From NCBI GenBank assembly GCA_963674805.2, contig CAXXNY010000006.1, positions 162,112 through 226,111 on the forward strand: a stretch of DNA of 64,000 bases, written 5' to 3'. Within the stretch, counting starts at the first letter, position 1. Each line of letters opens with the position of its first letter. The stretch is from CALMFG01 sp963674805 (GTDB lineage Bacteria; Bacillota; Clostridia; Christensenellales; CALMFG01). This document shows positions 1 to 7,441 of the stretch, piece after piece. Both the position numbers and the translations under genes were made by a program. The notes under the pieces were generated by a model that worked only from the letters and a program-made list of their open reading frames with translations, did no database searches and was not told the origin of the DNA.

Positions 1-29
1 AAGACAGTGCAGTAAACCATAAAAAAACC

Positions 30-55
30 AGCAGGGTTACGCGCCCTGCTTTTTT
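30..55 (+). terminator. Intrinsic terminator of an upstream gene
   Basis: A 7-bp GC-rich stem (30-36 with 44-50) is followed by six T residues. It ends transcription of a gene that lies outside the window to the left. Confidence 0.8.
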
Positions 56-62
56 CATGTCA

Positions 63-91
63 TTGATTGTCCTTCGCAAATACAGTATGAT
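63..91 (+). promoter_or_regulatory. Sigma-A promoter for the nucleoside phosphorylase gene
   Basis: TTGATT (63-68) and TATGAT (86-91) are separated by exactly 17 bp and lie 36 bp upstream of the start codon, directly after a terminator. Read from consensus only. Confidence 0.55.
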
Positions 92-127
92 AGAGGTATA
101 AAAAACCGAACTGAGAGGAACGGAATA

Positions 128-1441
128 ATGATGCACATGCATATGACCGATATCATTATAAAGAAACGAAACGGCGAGGAATTAACGCCCGGGGAAATCA
201 CCTTTTTTGTGGAAGGTTACACCAGCGGTGATGTTCCTGACTATCAGGCTGCGGCATTCCTGATGGCGTGTTTTTTTAACGAACTGAATGACGCTGAAAC
301 CAAGGCCCTGACCGAAGCCATGACGCACAGTGGGGATGTGGCGGACTTATCGGCAATACATGGTATTAAGGGAGACAAGCATTCGACCGGCGGTGTGGCG
401 GACACCACGACGTTGGTGCTGGCACCCCTGGTAGCGGCCTGCGGGCTGAAACTGGCCAAGATGTCCGGCAGGGGATTGGGGCATACCGGCGGAACGCTGG
501 ATAAGATGGAGTCCATCCCCGGTGTGACCACAACGCTGACCATGGAAGATTTTATAAAACAGGTCAATGAAATCGGTGTGGCGGTAATGGGACAGACCAT
601 GACCGTATGCCCGGCGGATAAAAAGATGTACGCACTTCGCGATGTCACGGGAACTGTGGACAGCATTCCGCTGATCGCAAGCAGTATTATGAGCAAGAAA
701 CTGGCGTCCGGAGCGGATGTGATTGTGCTGGATGTGAAAACCGGAAGCGGGGCGTTCATGAAAACACTGGATGAAGCCACACGCCTGGCCGAGGTAATGG
801 TGGAAACCGGCAAGCGTGCCGGAAAGCGCACCGTTGCATTGGTGAGCGACATGAACCAGCCGCTGGGCCAGGCGGTCGGCAACGGCATGGAAGTGATGGA
901 AGCGATTGAAATCGTGCGCGGCGAACGTGAGGGCGATTTAAAAGACGTTGCGATGGAACTCGCATCCCATCTCTTGGTTTTAGGCGAAATCGCCGATTCA
1001 AAGAAAACGGCAAGAGAGATGCTGGACCGCGCAATCAAAGACGGGTCCGGAATCAAGAAGATGAAGGAACTGGTCCAGGCCCAGGGCGGCAACCCGGCGG
1101 CGGTGGATGATTTCTCGCTGTTCGAACAGCCTTCGGAATACGGGGAGTATCTGGCGAAAAGCGACGGTTATATCGCGGGGATTGCGACCGAAATGGTGGG
1201 GCATACATCTGTTATCTTAGGCGCAGGACGCGCAAAAAAAGATGACGCAATCGACTTCAGCGTCGGTATCTGGGTAGACAAGCGGCTGGGAGATCCGGTA
1301 AAAAAGGGAGAAGCCGTGTTTAAGGTTTATGCTAATGACAAAAACAAATTGGACGAAGCGCTTGCGATCTTAGATAATGCTGTCACGATTACTGATACAC
1401 CCCAGGGGAAACCTAAACTGATTTATGCTGTGATTGACTAA
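128..1441 (+). CDS. pdp: Pyrimidine-nucleoside (thymidine) phosphorylase
   Basis: Phosphorolysis of thymidine/uridine-type nucleosides to free base and (deoxy)ribose-1-phosphate, a cytoplasmic salvage step. The 437-residue length is usual for the family. Family signatures are visible: a phosphate-binding stretch KHSTGGVADTTT near residue 80 and the signature SGRGLGHTGGTLDKMES near residue 115. The glycosyl-transferase family 3 fold with a C-terminal PYNP domain is expected. A Shine-Dalgarno AGAGGA lies about 8 bp before the first ATG; the short MMHMHM run leaves alternative ATGs at 131, 137 and 143. The phosphofructokinase-family gene follows after 23 bp, so the two are probably cotranscribed and sugar phosphate made here could feed central metabolism. 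deoA would be the name if thymidine-specific; specificity cannot be read here. Confidence 0.92.
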   Translation: MMHMHMTDIIIKKRNGEELTPGEITFFVEGYTSGDVPDYQAAAFLMACFFNELNDAETKALTEAMTHSGDVADLSAIHGIKGDKHSTGGVADTTTLVLAPLVAACGLKLAKMSGRGLGHTGGTLDKMESIPGVTTTLTMEDFIKQVNEIGVAVMGQTMTVCPADKKMYALRDVTGTVDSIPLIASSIMSKKLASGADVIVLDVKTGSGAFMKTLDEATRLAEVMVETGKRAGKRTVALVSDMNQPLGQAVGNGMEVMEAIEIVRGEREGDLKDVAMELASHLLVLGEIADSKKTAREMLDRAIKDGSGIKKMKELVQAQGGNPAAVDDFSLFEQPSEYGEYLAKSDGYIAGIATEMVGHTSVILGAGRAKKDDAIDFSVGIWVDKRLGDPVKKGEAVFKVYANDKNKLDEALAILDNAVTITDTPQGKPKLIYAVID

Positions 1442-1464
1442 CGCTAAAGAAAGACCATTTATAT

Positions 1465-2406
1465 ATGAACAAAAAATCACTTGTAACCGTAACATTAAAT
1501 CCGTGTGTGGACACCACTGTGTCGGTTGAGAAACTCATACCCGGAGAATTAAATCGTATTATTCGGAAAAGAGAAGATTTATCGGGGAAGGGCATCAATG
1601 TCGCGGCGGCGTATGCCGCGCTCGGCGAACCGGTTATCAGCACCGGATGGTTGTTTGCATCCGACAGGGAGGCGTATTTAAAATTTTTTTTCGGCTTCGG
1701 GATTGAAGATGCTTCGGTCATCGTTGACGGAAGCACGCGACGGAACATGAAGATTCGGGATTTAACCGTAAATGTGGTAACCGAGGTCAACGAGTCCGGA
1801 TTCATTCCGGAAGGCGCAGTGGATGCATTGAAAACAAAGCTGGCCGAACTGATGCCGCGGGCAGGTGCGCTGTCATTAAGCGGAAGCGTACCCAAGGGTG
1901 TGCCGGATGATATTTATTATCAGCTGATGTCGGGTCTGGATAACCGGCCGTTTACGATTCTGGATACCGAGAAAGACTGGCTGCTGTATGGGCTAAAAGC
2001 GCGTCCCGATATGATTAAACCCAACATCAGGGAACTGAACGATATTGCCGGACGAGAATTAAACAGCAGAAACGAGATTGTACAGGCCGCACGGGAAGTG
2101 GCCGGGAAATTTGGCATAAACACGGTCGGGGTAACACTGGGCGAAGAAGGCGCAATAATGGTAACCGGCGCACATTCGTGGTTTTCCCCGCCGCTTAATG
2201 TGGATGTAAAATCCGCAACAGGAGCCGGTGATAGTTTTGTTGCGGGTGTTCTGAAAGCCGTTGCCGAAGCGCTGCCGGAAGACGAATGGCTGCGGTACGG
2301 AATGGCTGCATCAGGCGATTCGGTCTCTCGTGAAGGCACGCTGCTGACCACAGAAGATGGCTTCCGCGAAATGTTAAAGCAGGTTAAAATTGAAGCAATC
2401 GACTAG
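1465..2406 (+). CDS. 1-phosphofructokinase family hexose kinase (PfkB fold)
   Basis: ATP-dependent phosphorylation of a sugar phosphate, in the PfkB/ribokinase superfamily. The N-terminal TLNPCVDTT and GKGINVA segments are typical of the 1-phosphofructokinase / tagatose-6-phosphate kinase branch, and the C-terminal GAGDSFVAG holds the anion-hole and catalytic Asp. 313 residues, family-typical. No fru or lac PTS gene is nearby, so fructose-1-phosphate as substrate is only one option; tagatose-6-phosphate is another. The gene sits between a nucleoside phosphorylase and yjbQ in a co-directional run that ends in pyruvate kinase. Confidence 0.85.
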   Translation: MNKKSLVTVTLNPCVDTTVSVEKLIPGELNRIIRKREDLSGKGINVAAAYAALGEPVISTGWLFASDREAYLKFFFGFGIEDASVIVDGSTRRNMKIRDLTVNVVTEVNESGFIPEGAVDALKTKLAELMPRAGALSLSGSVPKGVPDDIYYQLMSGLDNRPFTILDTEKDWLLYGLKARPDMIKPNIRELNDIAGRELNSRNEIVQAAREVAGKFGINTVGVTLGEEGAIMVTGAHSWFSPPLNVDVKSATGAGDSFVAGVLKAVAEALPEDEWLRYGMAASGDSVSREGTLLTTEDGFREMLKQVKIEAID

Positions 2407-2462
2407 GCCGGTGGTTTAGAGATGCGATGTAATTCTATATAAGTAATGAAAAGAGGGACATG

Positions 2463-2879
2463 ATGAAAAGCTATCGAAGAGTACTGGAATTTCATATACC
2501 AACACGCAGACAACTGATTAATATTACACCGGAAGTGAATGCGGCACTGAGTGAAAGCGGCATCAAGGAAGGCCTGTGCCTGGTGAATGCCATGCACATT
2601 ACGGCCAGCGTGTTTATCAACGACGATGAAAGCGGCCTGCATCACGATTTTGATGTATGGCTGGAAAAACTGGCGCCCGAAAAACCCTATTCGCAATACC
2701 GCCACAACGGATTTGAGGATAATGCCGATGCGCATTTAAAGCGTACAATCATGGGCAGGGAAGTAGTGGTGGCGGTGACCAACGGGAAACTGGATTTTGG
2801 ACCGTGGGAACAGATATTCTACGGCGAGTTTGACGGGAAACGCACCAAACGCCTGCTGGTTAAAATTATCGGAGAATAA
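2463..2879 (+). CDS. YjbQ/UPF0047 family protein
   Basis: 138 residues, the whole length of the YjbQ (secondary thiamine-phosphate synthase / UPF0047) family. The conserved pattern of the family is present: LVNAMHITASVFIND in the first half, then a HNGFEDNADAHLKR histidine/aspartate cluster and the C-terminal GxLDFGPWEQIFYGEFDG. Some members have weak thiamine-phosphate synthase activity in vitro; the physiological role is not settled. The ATG at 2463 is preferred over the one at 2460 because AGAGGG ends at 2457. Confidence 0.85.
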   Translation: MKSYRRVLEFHIPTRRQLINITPEVNAALSESGIKEGLCLVNAMHITASVFINDDESGLHHDFDVWLEKLAPEKPYSQYRHNGFEDNADAHLKRTIMGREVVVAVTNGKLDFGPWEQIFYGEFDGKRTKRLLVKIIGE

Positions 2880-2906
2880 AATTTTATATTTTAAGGATAA
2901 AAACCG

Positions 2907-4688
2907 ATGAAAAAGGAAAAACAGGAGAAGTATTTAAGAAAGACGAAAATCATCTGTACGATCGGGCCTGCTTCCGAAAGCGAGGCGATGATTCGTGAGC
3001 TGATTAAAAACGGCATGAATGTCGCGCGGCTGAACTTCAGCCATGGTGACTTTGAGGAACATGGCAGACGGATTGCGTTAATCCGTAAAATTGCCAAAGA
3101 GATGGACCAGCCGGTCGCGGTGCTTTTGGATACCAAGGGGCCGGAAATCCGCCTCAAGACATTCAAAGATAAAAGCGTGCACCTGGACGCGGGAAAGACC
3201 TTTACATTAAGAGCCGGAGATGAGCCGGGTGATGCGACCTGCGGGTCGATCACCTATGACAATCTAGCGTCCGAAATTGATGTGGGGGCTAAAATTCTGC
3301 TGGACGACGGATTGGTCGGGCTGGAAGTCGAAAAGATTGCGGGCACGGACATCGTCTGCCGTGTCTTGAACTGCGGGAATATATCTGATCACAAATCCGT
3401 GAATGTTCCGGGAGTAGATCTGGACTTCACGTATATCAGCAAAAAGGATGAGCAGGACATCTTATTCGGCATTGCGCAGGATGTGGATTATATCGCGGCG
3501 TCATTCTGCCGGTCTGCGTTGGATGTATTGGCGGTCAGAAAGCTGCTGGACAAAAACGGCGGCCAGAATATTCAGATTATTGCGAAGATCGAGAATGCAA
3601 GCGGCGTTAAGAACATCGATGAAATACTAAAAGTTTCTGACGGGATAATGATCGCCAGAGGCGATATGGGCGTTGAAATCGATATTGTCGAACTGCCGCG
3701 TATTCAAAAGAAAATCATCAAGAAATCCTATTCGGCGGGAAAAAAAGTCATCACCGCGACACAGATGCTGGATTCCATGATTAAAAATCCGCGTCCGACC
3801 CGTGCGGAAGCGACCGATGTGGCGAATGCCGTTTATGACGGGACGTCCGCCATTATGCTTTCCGGTGAAACCGCCATCGGCGACTACCCGCTGGAATCAT
3901 TGGTCATGATGAGCAGGATTGCGGAAAAAACCGAGAGGAATATCAACTACGTTAAGCGCTTTGCAGCGCTTGCGCCAGACTTTGCGGTTTCCGTTACTTC
4001 GGCCATATCTCGGTCTGCCTGTGCGGCGGCGGATAATTTGGGGGCCGCAGCTATCGTCACATTTACAGCCTCTGGCCGGACAGCCCGGATTGTATCCAGC
4101 TTTCGGCCTGCCGTTGCGCATATCGCATGTACGCCGGACCCGAAGACGTTTAACCAGCTGGCCATGGCGTGGGGCGTTTTGCCTGTGATGGCGGAAGAAC
4201 AGGATGATACAGACAGCCTGTTCCATAAGGCGGTTGAAAAGGCGCTGGAGACAGGATTCGTCAAACACGGCGACGCTGTGGTGATTGCGGCGGGGGTTCC
4301 GGTCGGCATCAGCGGCTCAACAAATATCATGAAGGTTCAGGTGGTCGGTGATATTTTGGTCAAAGGCGAAGGCGTCAATGATATTGCGGTCAGCGGAAAG
4401 GTCTGCGTATGCAAAGACGAGACGGAAGCGCAGGTCATGTTTGAATCCGGAGACATTCTTGTGATACCCGCGACGTCGAACAATATTATGCCGATATTAA
4501 AAGAAGCCGCGGCGATTGTAACCGAAAAAGAAGGTGTTTATTCCCATGCGGCAATCGTCGGGCTCAGTCTGGAAATCCCGGTCATCTGCGGAGCGGAGCA
4601 TGCGTCTGAGATCATTCAGAACGGGACGACAGTGACCGTGGATGGGTCGAAAGGGCTTGTTTACAGCGGCGTCATCAAAGCGCTCTAA
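2907..4688 (+). CDS. pyk: Pyruvate kinase with C-terminal PEP-utiliser domain
   Basis: Last step of glycolysis, PEP plus ADP to pyruvate plus ATP. The N-terminal TKIICTIGPAS, the MNVARLNFSHG segment, the active-site IIAKIEN and MIARGDMGVEI motifs, and MLDSMIKNPRPTRAEATDVANAV are all intact. At 593 residues it is about 110 longer than the basic enzyme: residues about 485-593 form a swivelling PEP-utiliser-type domain, as in many Bacillus and Clostridia pyruvate kinases. The usual phospho-His motif TGG-x-x-SHA is here EGVYSHAAI, that is, His kept and the TGG lost. AT-rich 28-bp gap after yjbQ, terminator right after the stop. Confidence 0.95.
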   Translation: MKKEKQEKYLRKTKIICTIGPASESEAMIRELIKNGMNVARLNFSHGDFEEHGRRIALIRKIAKEMDQPVAVLLDTKGPEIRLKTFKDKSVHLDAGKTFTLRAGDEPGDATCGSITYDNLASEIDVGAKILLDDGLVGLEVEKIAGTDIVCRVLNCGNISDHKSVNVPGVDLDFTYISKKDEQDILFGIAQDVDYIAASFCRSALDVLAVRKLLDKNGGQNIQIIAKIENASGVKNIDEILKVSDGIMIARGDMGVEIDIVELPRIQKKIIKKSYSAGKKVITATQMLDSMIKNPRPTRAEATDVANAVYDGTSAIMLSGETAIGDYPLESLVMMSRIAEKTERNINYVKRFAALAPDFAVSVTSAISRSACAAADNLGAAAIVTFTASGRTARIVSSFRPAVAHIACTPDPKTFNQLAMAWGVLPVMAEEQDDTDSLFHKAVEKALETGFVKHGDAVVIAAGVPVGISGSTNIMKVQVVGDILVKGEGVNDIAVSGKVCVCKDETEAQVMFESGDILVIPATSNNIMPILKEAAAIVTEKEGVYSHAAIVGLSLEIPVICGAEHASEIIQNGTTVTVDGSKGLVYSGVIKAL

Positions 4689-4702
4689 TAGCGGATTTAT
4701 TT

Positions 4703-4731
4703 AAAGCGCCGGGTGGTTTTCCGGTGCTTTT
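4703..4731 (+). terminator. Terminator after pyk
   Basis: Stem AAAGCGCCGG (4703-4712) with CCGGTGCTTT (4721-4730), one G-T pair, followed by a short T-rich tail. Confidence 0.7.
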
Positions 4732-4754
4732 ATGTAATTTTTATTAAACAAGTG

Positions 4755-4783
4755 TTGAAAATCATCAGGTTTTCATTTAGAAT
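4755..4783 (+). promoter_or_regulatory. Promoter for the aminotransferase gene
   Basis: TTGAAA (4755-4760), 17-bp spacer, TAGAAT (4778-4783), 52 bp before the start codon. Confidence 0.5.
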
Positions 4784-4835
4784 GAATCCAATTATCGTAA
4801 AAAGAAAAAGTTAAGTTTTATAAGGAGAGAACCCA

Positions 4836-6026
4836 ATGGAGTTGTCAAAGAAACTAAAGAAAATTCAGCCTTCGGCAACACTCGCGATCACAGCACAGGC
4901 AAAAGCGCTGAAAGCAAAAGGCGAAAATGTGATCAGTTTCAGTGCCGGAGAACCGGATTTTGACACGCCGGATTTTGTCAAGCAGGCGGCAAAGGAAGCG
5001 CTGGATGCGGGTATGACCAAGTACACGGATGCGGCGGGTATGCCGGGACTGCGGCGCGCGATTGCAGCACGCTATAAGAGTTTTTACGGGCTGGAATACG
5101 CTGAAGACCAGATTGTGGTCTCAAACGGCGCCAAGCATTCGCTGACCAACGTGTTTCAGGCAATCCTAAATCCGGGGGATGAAGTGATTATCCCGTCTCC
5201 GTACTGGCTCTCCTATCCGGTGATTGTAGAGATGGCTGACGGTGTTCCTGTGTTTGTCGAAGCTAACGAAGCGGATAACTTTAAGGTTTCCGCCGGACAG
5301 ATAGAAGCGGCTGTAACCGAAAAAACAAAAGCGTTGATTATTAACTCGCCCTCCAATCCGTGCGGCAGTGTCTATACGCTGGACGAATTAAAAGCAATCG
5401 CCGAAGTGTGCAAGAAGCATCAGATATTTATCGTATCGGACGAAATTTATGATGAACTCGTATACGAAGGCGTTCCTGCATCCCCGGCTCAGGCGGATGC
5501 GGAAACCAAAGCGCTGACGATTGTGGTCAACGGGATGTCAAAAGCGTATGCAATGACCGGCTGGCGCATCGGATATATCGCCTGTGATGCGGCAATCGCA
5601 AAGATTGTCAAGGCGTTCCAGAGCCATACAACATCCAATCCGAACACGATGGCGCAGTATGCCAGCGAAAAGGCGTTAACGACCGAAAACACCACGGTTG
5701 CCGAAATGAAGCAGGCATTTGATAAACGGCGTCAAGCACTGGTCGATCTGATTAACAAAATCGATATGCTGTCCTGCCATACGCCGAGCGGCGCGTTTTA
5801 CCTGCTGATGAATATCACAAAGACGTTCGGAAAAAGCTATAACGGTGAAACGATTACGTCGTCGCTTGATTTTGCGCGGATACTGTTGGACTCCAAAAAA
5901 GTGGCGGTCGTACCGGGTTCGGCATTCGGTGCGGAAGGCTTTGTGCGGATGTCATACGCGGATTCAATCGCCAATATTACGGAAGGCATTAAACGGATTG
6001 ACACGTTTACGCATGAACTGAAATAA
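4836..6026 (+). CDS. Pyridoxal-phosphate aminotransferase, aspartate type (class I)
   Basis: Transfers an amino group between an amino acid and a 2-oxo acid, most likely aspartate/oxaloacetate with glutamate/2-oxoglutarate. 396 residues. The PLP lysine is in NGMSKAYAMTGWRIGY (Lys236); the cofactor-binding SPSNPCG (Asn174) and SDEIYDE (Asp202, Tyr205) are intact. The subgroup looks like the Bacillus AspB/AatA Ib group. Good Shine-Dalgarno AAGGAGAG. Single-gene unit flanked by a terminator on the left and the T-box transcription unit on the right. Substrate preference cannot be fixed from the sequence. Confidence 0.9.
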   Translation: MELSKKLKKIQPSATLAITAQAKALKAKGENVISFSAGEPDFDTPDFVKQAAKEALDAGMTKYTDAAGMPGLRRAIAARYKSFYGLEYAEDQIVVSNGAKHSLTNVFQAILNPGDEVIIPSPYWLSYPVIVEMADGVPVFVEANEADNFKVSAGQIEAAVTEKTKALIINSPSNPCGSVYTLDELKAIAEVCKKHQIFIVSDEIYDELVYEGVPASPAQADAETKALTIVVNGMSKAYAMTGWRIGYIACDAAIAKIVKAFQSHTTSNPNTMAQYASEKALTTENTTVAEMKQAFDKRRQALVDLINKIDMLSCHTPSGAFYLLMNITKTFGKSYNGETITSSLDFARILLDSKKVAVVPGSAFGAEGFVRMSYADSIANITEGIKRIDTFTHELK

Positions 6027-6046
6027 ACAGCACGTCGATTATGCAC

Positions 6047-6075
6047 TTGTACTCCCTTAAAAAAGGTGCTATAAT
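6047..6075 (+). promoter_or_regulatory. Promoter of the pheST T-box transcript
   Basis: TTGTAC (6047-6052), exact 17-bp spacer, perfect TATAAT (6070-6075), just ahead of the structured leader. Confidence 0.75.
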
Positions 6076-6094
6076 CGTTCCTGAAATAAATAGT

Positions 6095-6345
6095 AAAAAG
6101 GCATTGATCACAGTTTAACCTGTTGCTTATGACAGATGTACAAGAGAGGGCACGCCAAAGGCTGAAAGTGTGTCACATCTGAAGGAACAGGAAATTTCGC
6201 TGTAGGAGCCTGCGCTGAATATCAGCGCCGGTGGTGTAAAAAGCACGATCGTTAAAATGATTCAAATGAAGGTGCCTTGCGGCGCAGAATTTGGGTGGTA
6301 CCGCGGAACTTTTCGCCCCAAGATATATATTGTATTTTGGGGCTT
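6095..6345 (+). ncRNA. T-box riboswitch leader of pheST (tRNA-Phe sensing)
   Basis: The invariant T-box GGGTGGTACCGCGG is at about 6293-6306, directly followed by a terminator (CGCCCCAAGA with TTTTGGGGC and a T run, about 6313-6345). Upstream, CCTGTT pairs with AACAGG and CAGATGT with ACATCTG to make Stem I. A TTC triplet (6196-6198) sits at the place of the specifier loop, matching the phenylalanine genes it precedes. GCGCTGA/TCAGCGC (about 6212-6228) makes a further stem. The leader fills the 350-bp gene-free interval. Uncharged tRNA-Phe should stabilise the antiterminator and let pheST be transcribed. Confidence 0.93.
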
Positions 6346-6378
6346 TTATATTTTAGATGAAACGAAAGGAATCAAATC

Positions 6379-7428
6379 ATGAATTCGGATAACACAAACA
6401 GCGGCGGAGCCTTGGACACCGATGCAATGGCGTCGCGCATGATTGCGCGGATTGAAGAAGCATCGGACAGCCAGGCGCTGAACGATTTAAGGGTATCTTT
6501 GCTCGGCAAAAAGGGCGAGATCACCGAAATGATGAAGGGAATGAAAGACCTCACACCTGAGGAGCGGCCGGCATTCGGGCAGCGGGTCAATGCCCTGCGC
6601 CAGACGATATCGGATGCGCTGGAATCCAAAGCGGATGCGCTGAAATCCCAGGAGCAGACGGCTCGGCTGGAATCGGAGAAAATCGATGTTACGCTGCCGG
6701 GGAAACGCACAAAGGTCGGGGCATATCATCCGTTGACCAAGGGTTATTATGAAATTCGGGATATTTTTGTCGCAATGGGTTTTGACATTATGGAAGGCCC
6801 GGAAATCGAGTACGATAAATACAATTTTGAAATGCTCAATATTCCAAAGGAGCATCCGTCCCGGGACATTCAGGATACGTTCTATGTCAATGACAATATT
6901 GTCCTGCGCACACATACGTCGCCGGTTCAGGTAAGAACAATGCTGAAGCAAAAACCGCCGATACGGATGATCTGTCCGGGCAGGGTATACCGGAACGAAG
7001 ATATTGACGCGACGCATGCGGCTTCGTTTAACCAGATTGAAGGCTTGGTCGTAGACAAAGGGATTACACTCGGCCACCTAAAATCGACATTACATACATT
7101 CTTAAGTGAATTATACGGGCCGGAAACACAGATCCGGTTCCGGCCGGGGCACTTTCCGTTTACTGAGCCCAGCGCCGAAGTGGACGCAACCTGCAGGGCC
7201 TGCGGCGGAAAAGGATGCTCGGTCTGTAAAGGTTCGGGTATGATTGAACTTTTAGGCAGCGGCATGGTCCACCCGAATGTACTGCGCGATTGCGGCATCG
7301 ATCCGGATGTTTATACGGGTTTCGCGTTCGGCATGGGGCTTGACCGTATCGTAAATATTAAGTATGGAATCTCGGATATCCGCCTTTTGACGGAAAACGA
7401 CGTCCGGTTCTTAAAACAGTTCAGATAG
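6379..7428 (+). CDS. pheS: Phenylalanine--tRNA ligase alpha subunit
   Basis: Catalytic subunit of the alpha2-beta2 enzyme that charges tRNA-Phe. 349 residues. N-terminal coiled coil (about 1-95), then the class II core with motif 2 near RVYRNEDIDATHAASFNQIEG and motif 3 GFAFGMGLDRI near the C terminus. A Cys-rich insert CRACGGKGCSVCKGSG (about 270-285) is typical of Gram-positive PheS. Preceded by its T-box leader; pheT begins 13 bp downstream, so the subunits are made together. Confidence 0.97.
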   Translation: MNSDNTNSGGALDTDAMASRMIARIEEASDSQALNDLRVSLLGKKGEITEMMKGMKDLTPEERPAFGQRVNALRQTISDALESKADALKSQEQTARLESEKIDVTLPGKRTKVGAYHPLTKGYYEIRDIFVAMGFDIMEGPEIEYDKYNFEMLNIPKEHPSRDIQDTFYVNDNIVLRTHTSPVQVRTMLKQKPPIRMICPGRVYRNEDIDATHAASFNQIEGLVVDKGITLGHLKSTLHTFLSELYGPETQIRFRPGHFPFTEPSAEVDATCRACGGKGCSVCKGSGMIELLGSGMVHPNVLRDCGIDPDVYTGFAFGMGLDRIVNIKYGISDIRLLTENDVRFLKQFR

Positions 7429-7441
7429 GAGGGGATAAAAA

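Noticed and set aside
244..1092. 282-codon frame antisense to the nucleoside phosphorylase
   Set aside because: Shadow of a well-supported gene with high GC third positions; no start signal.
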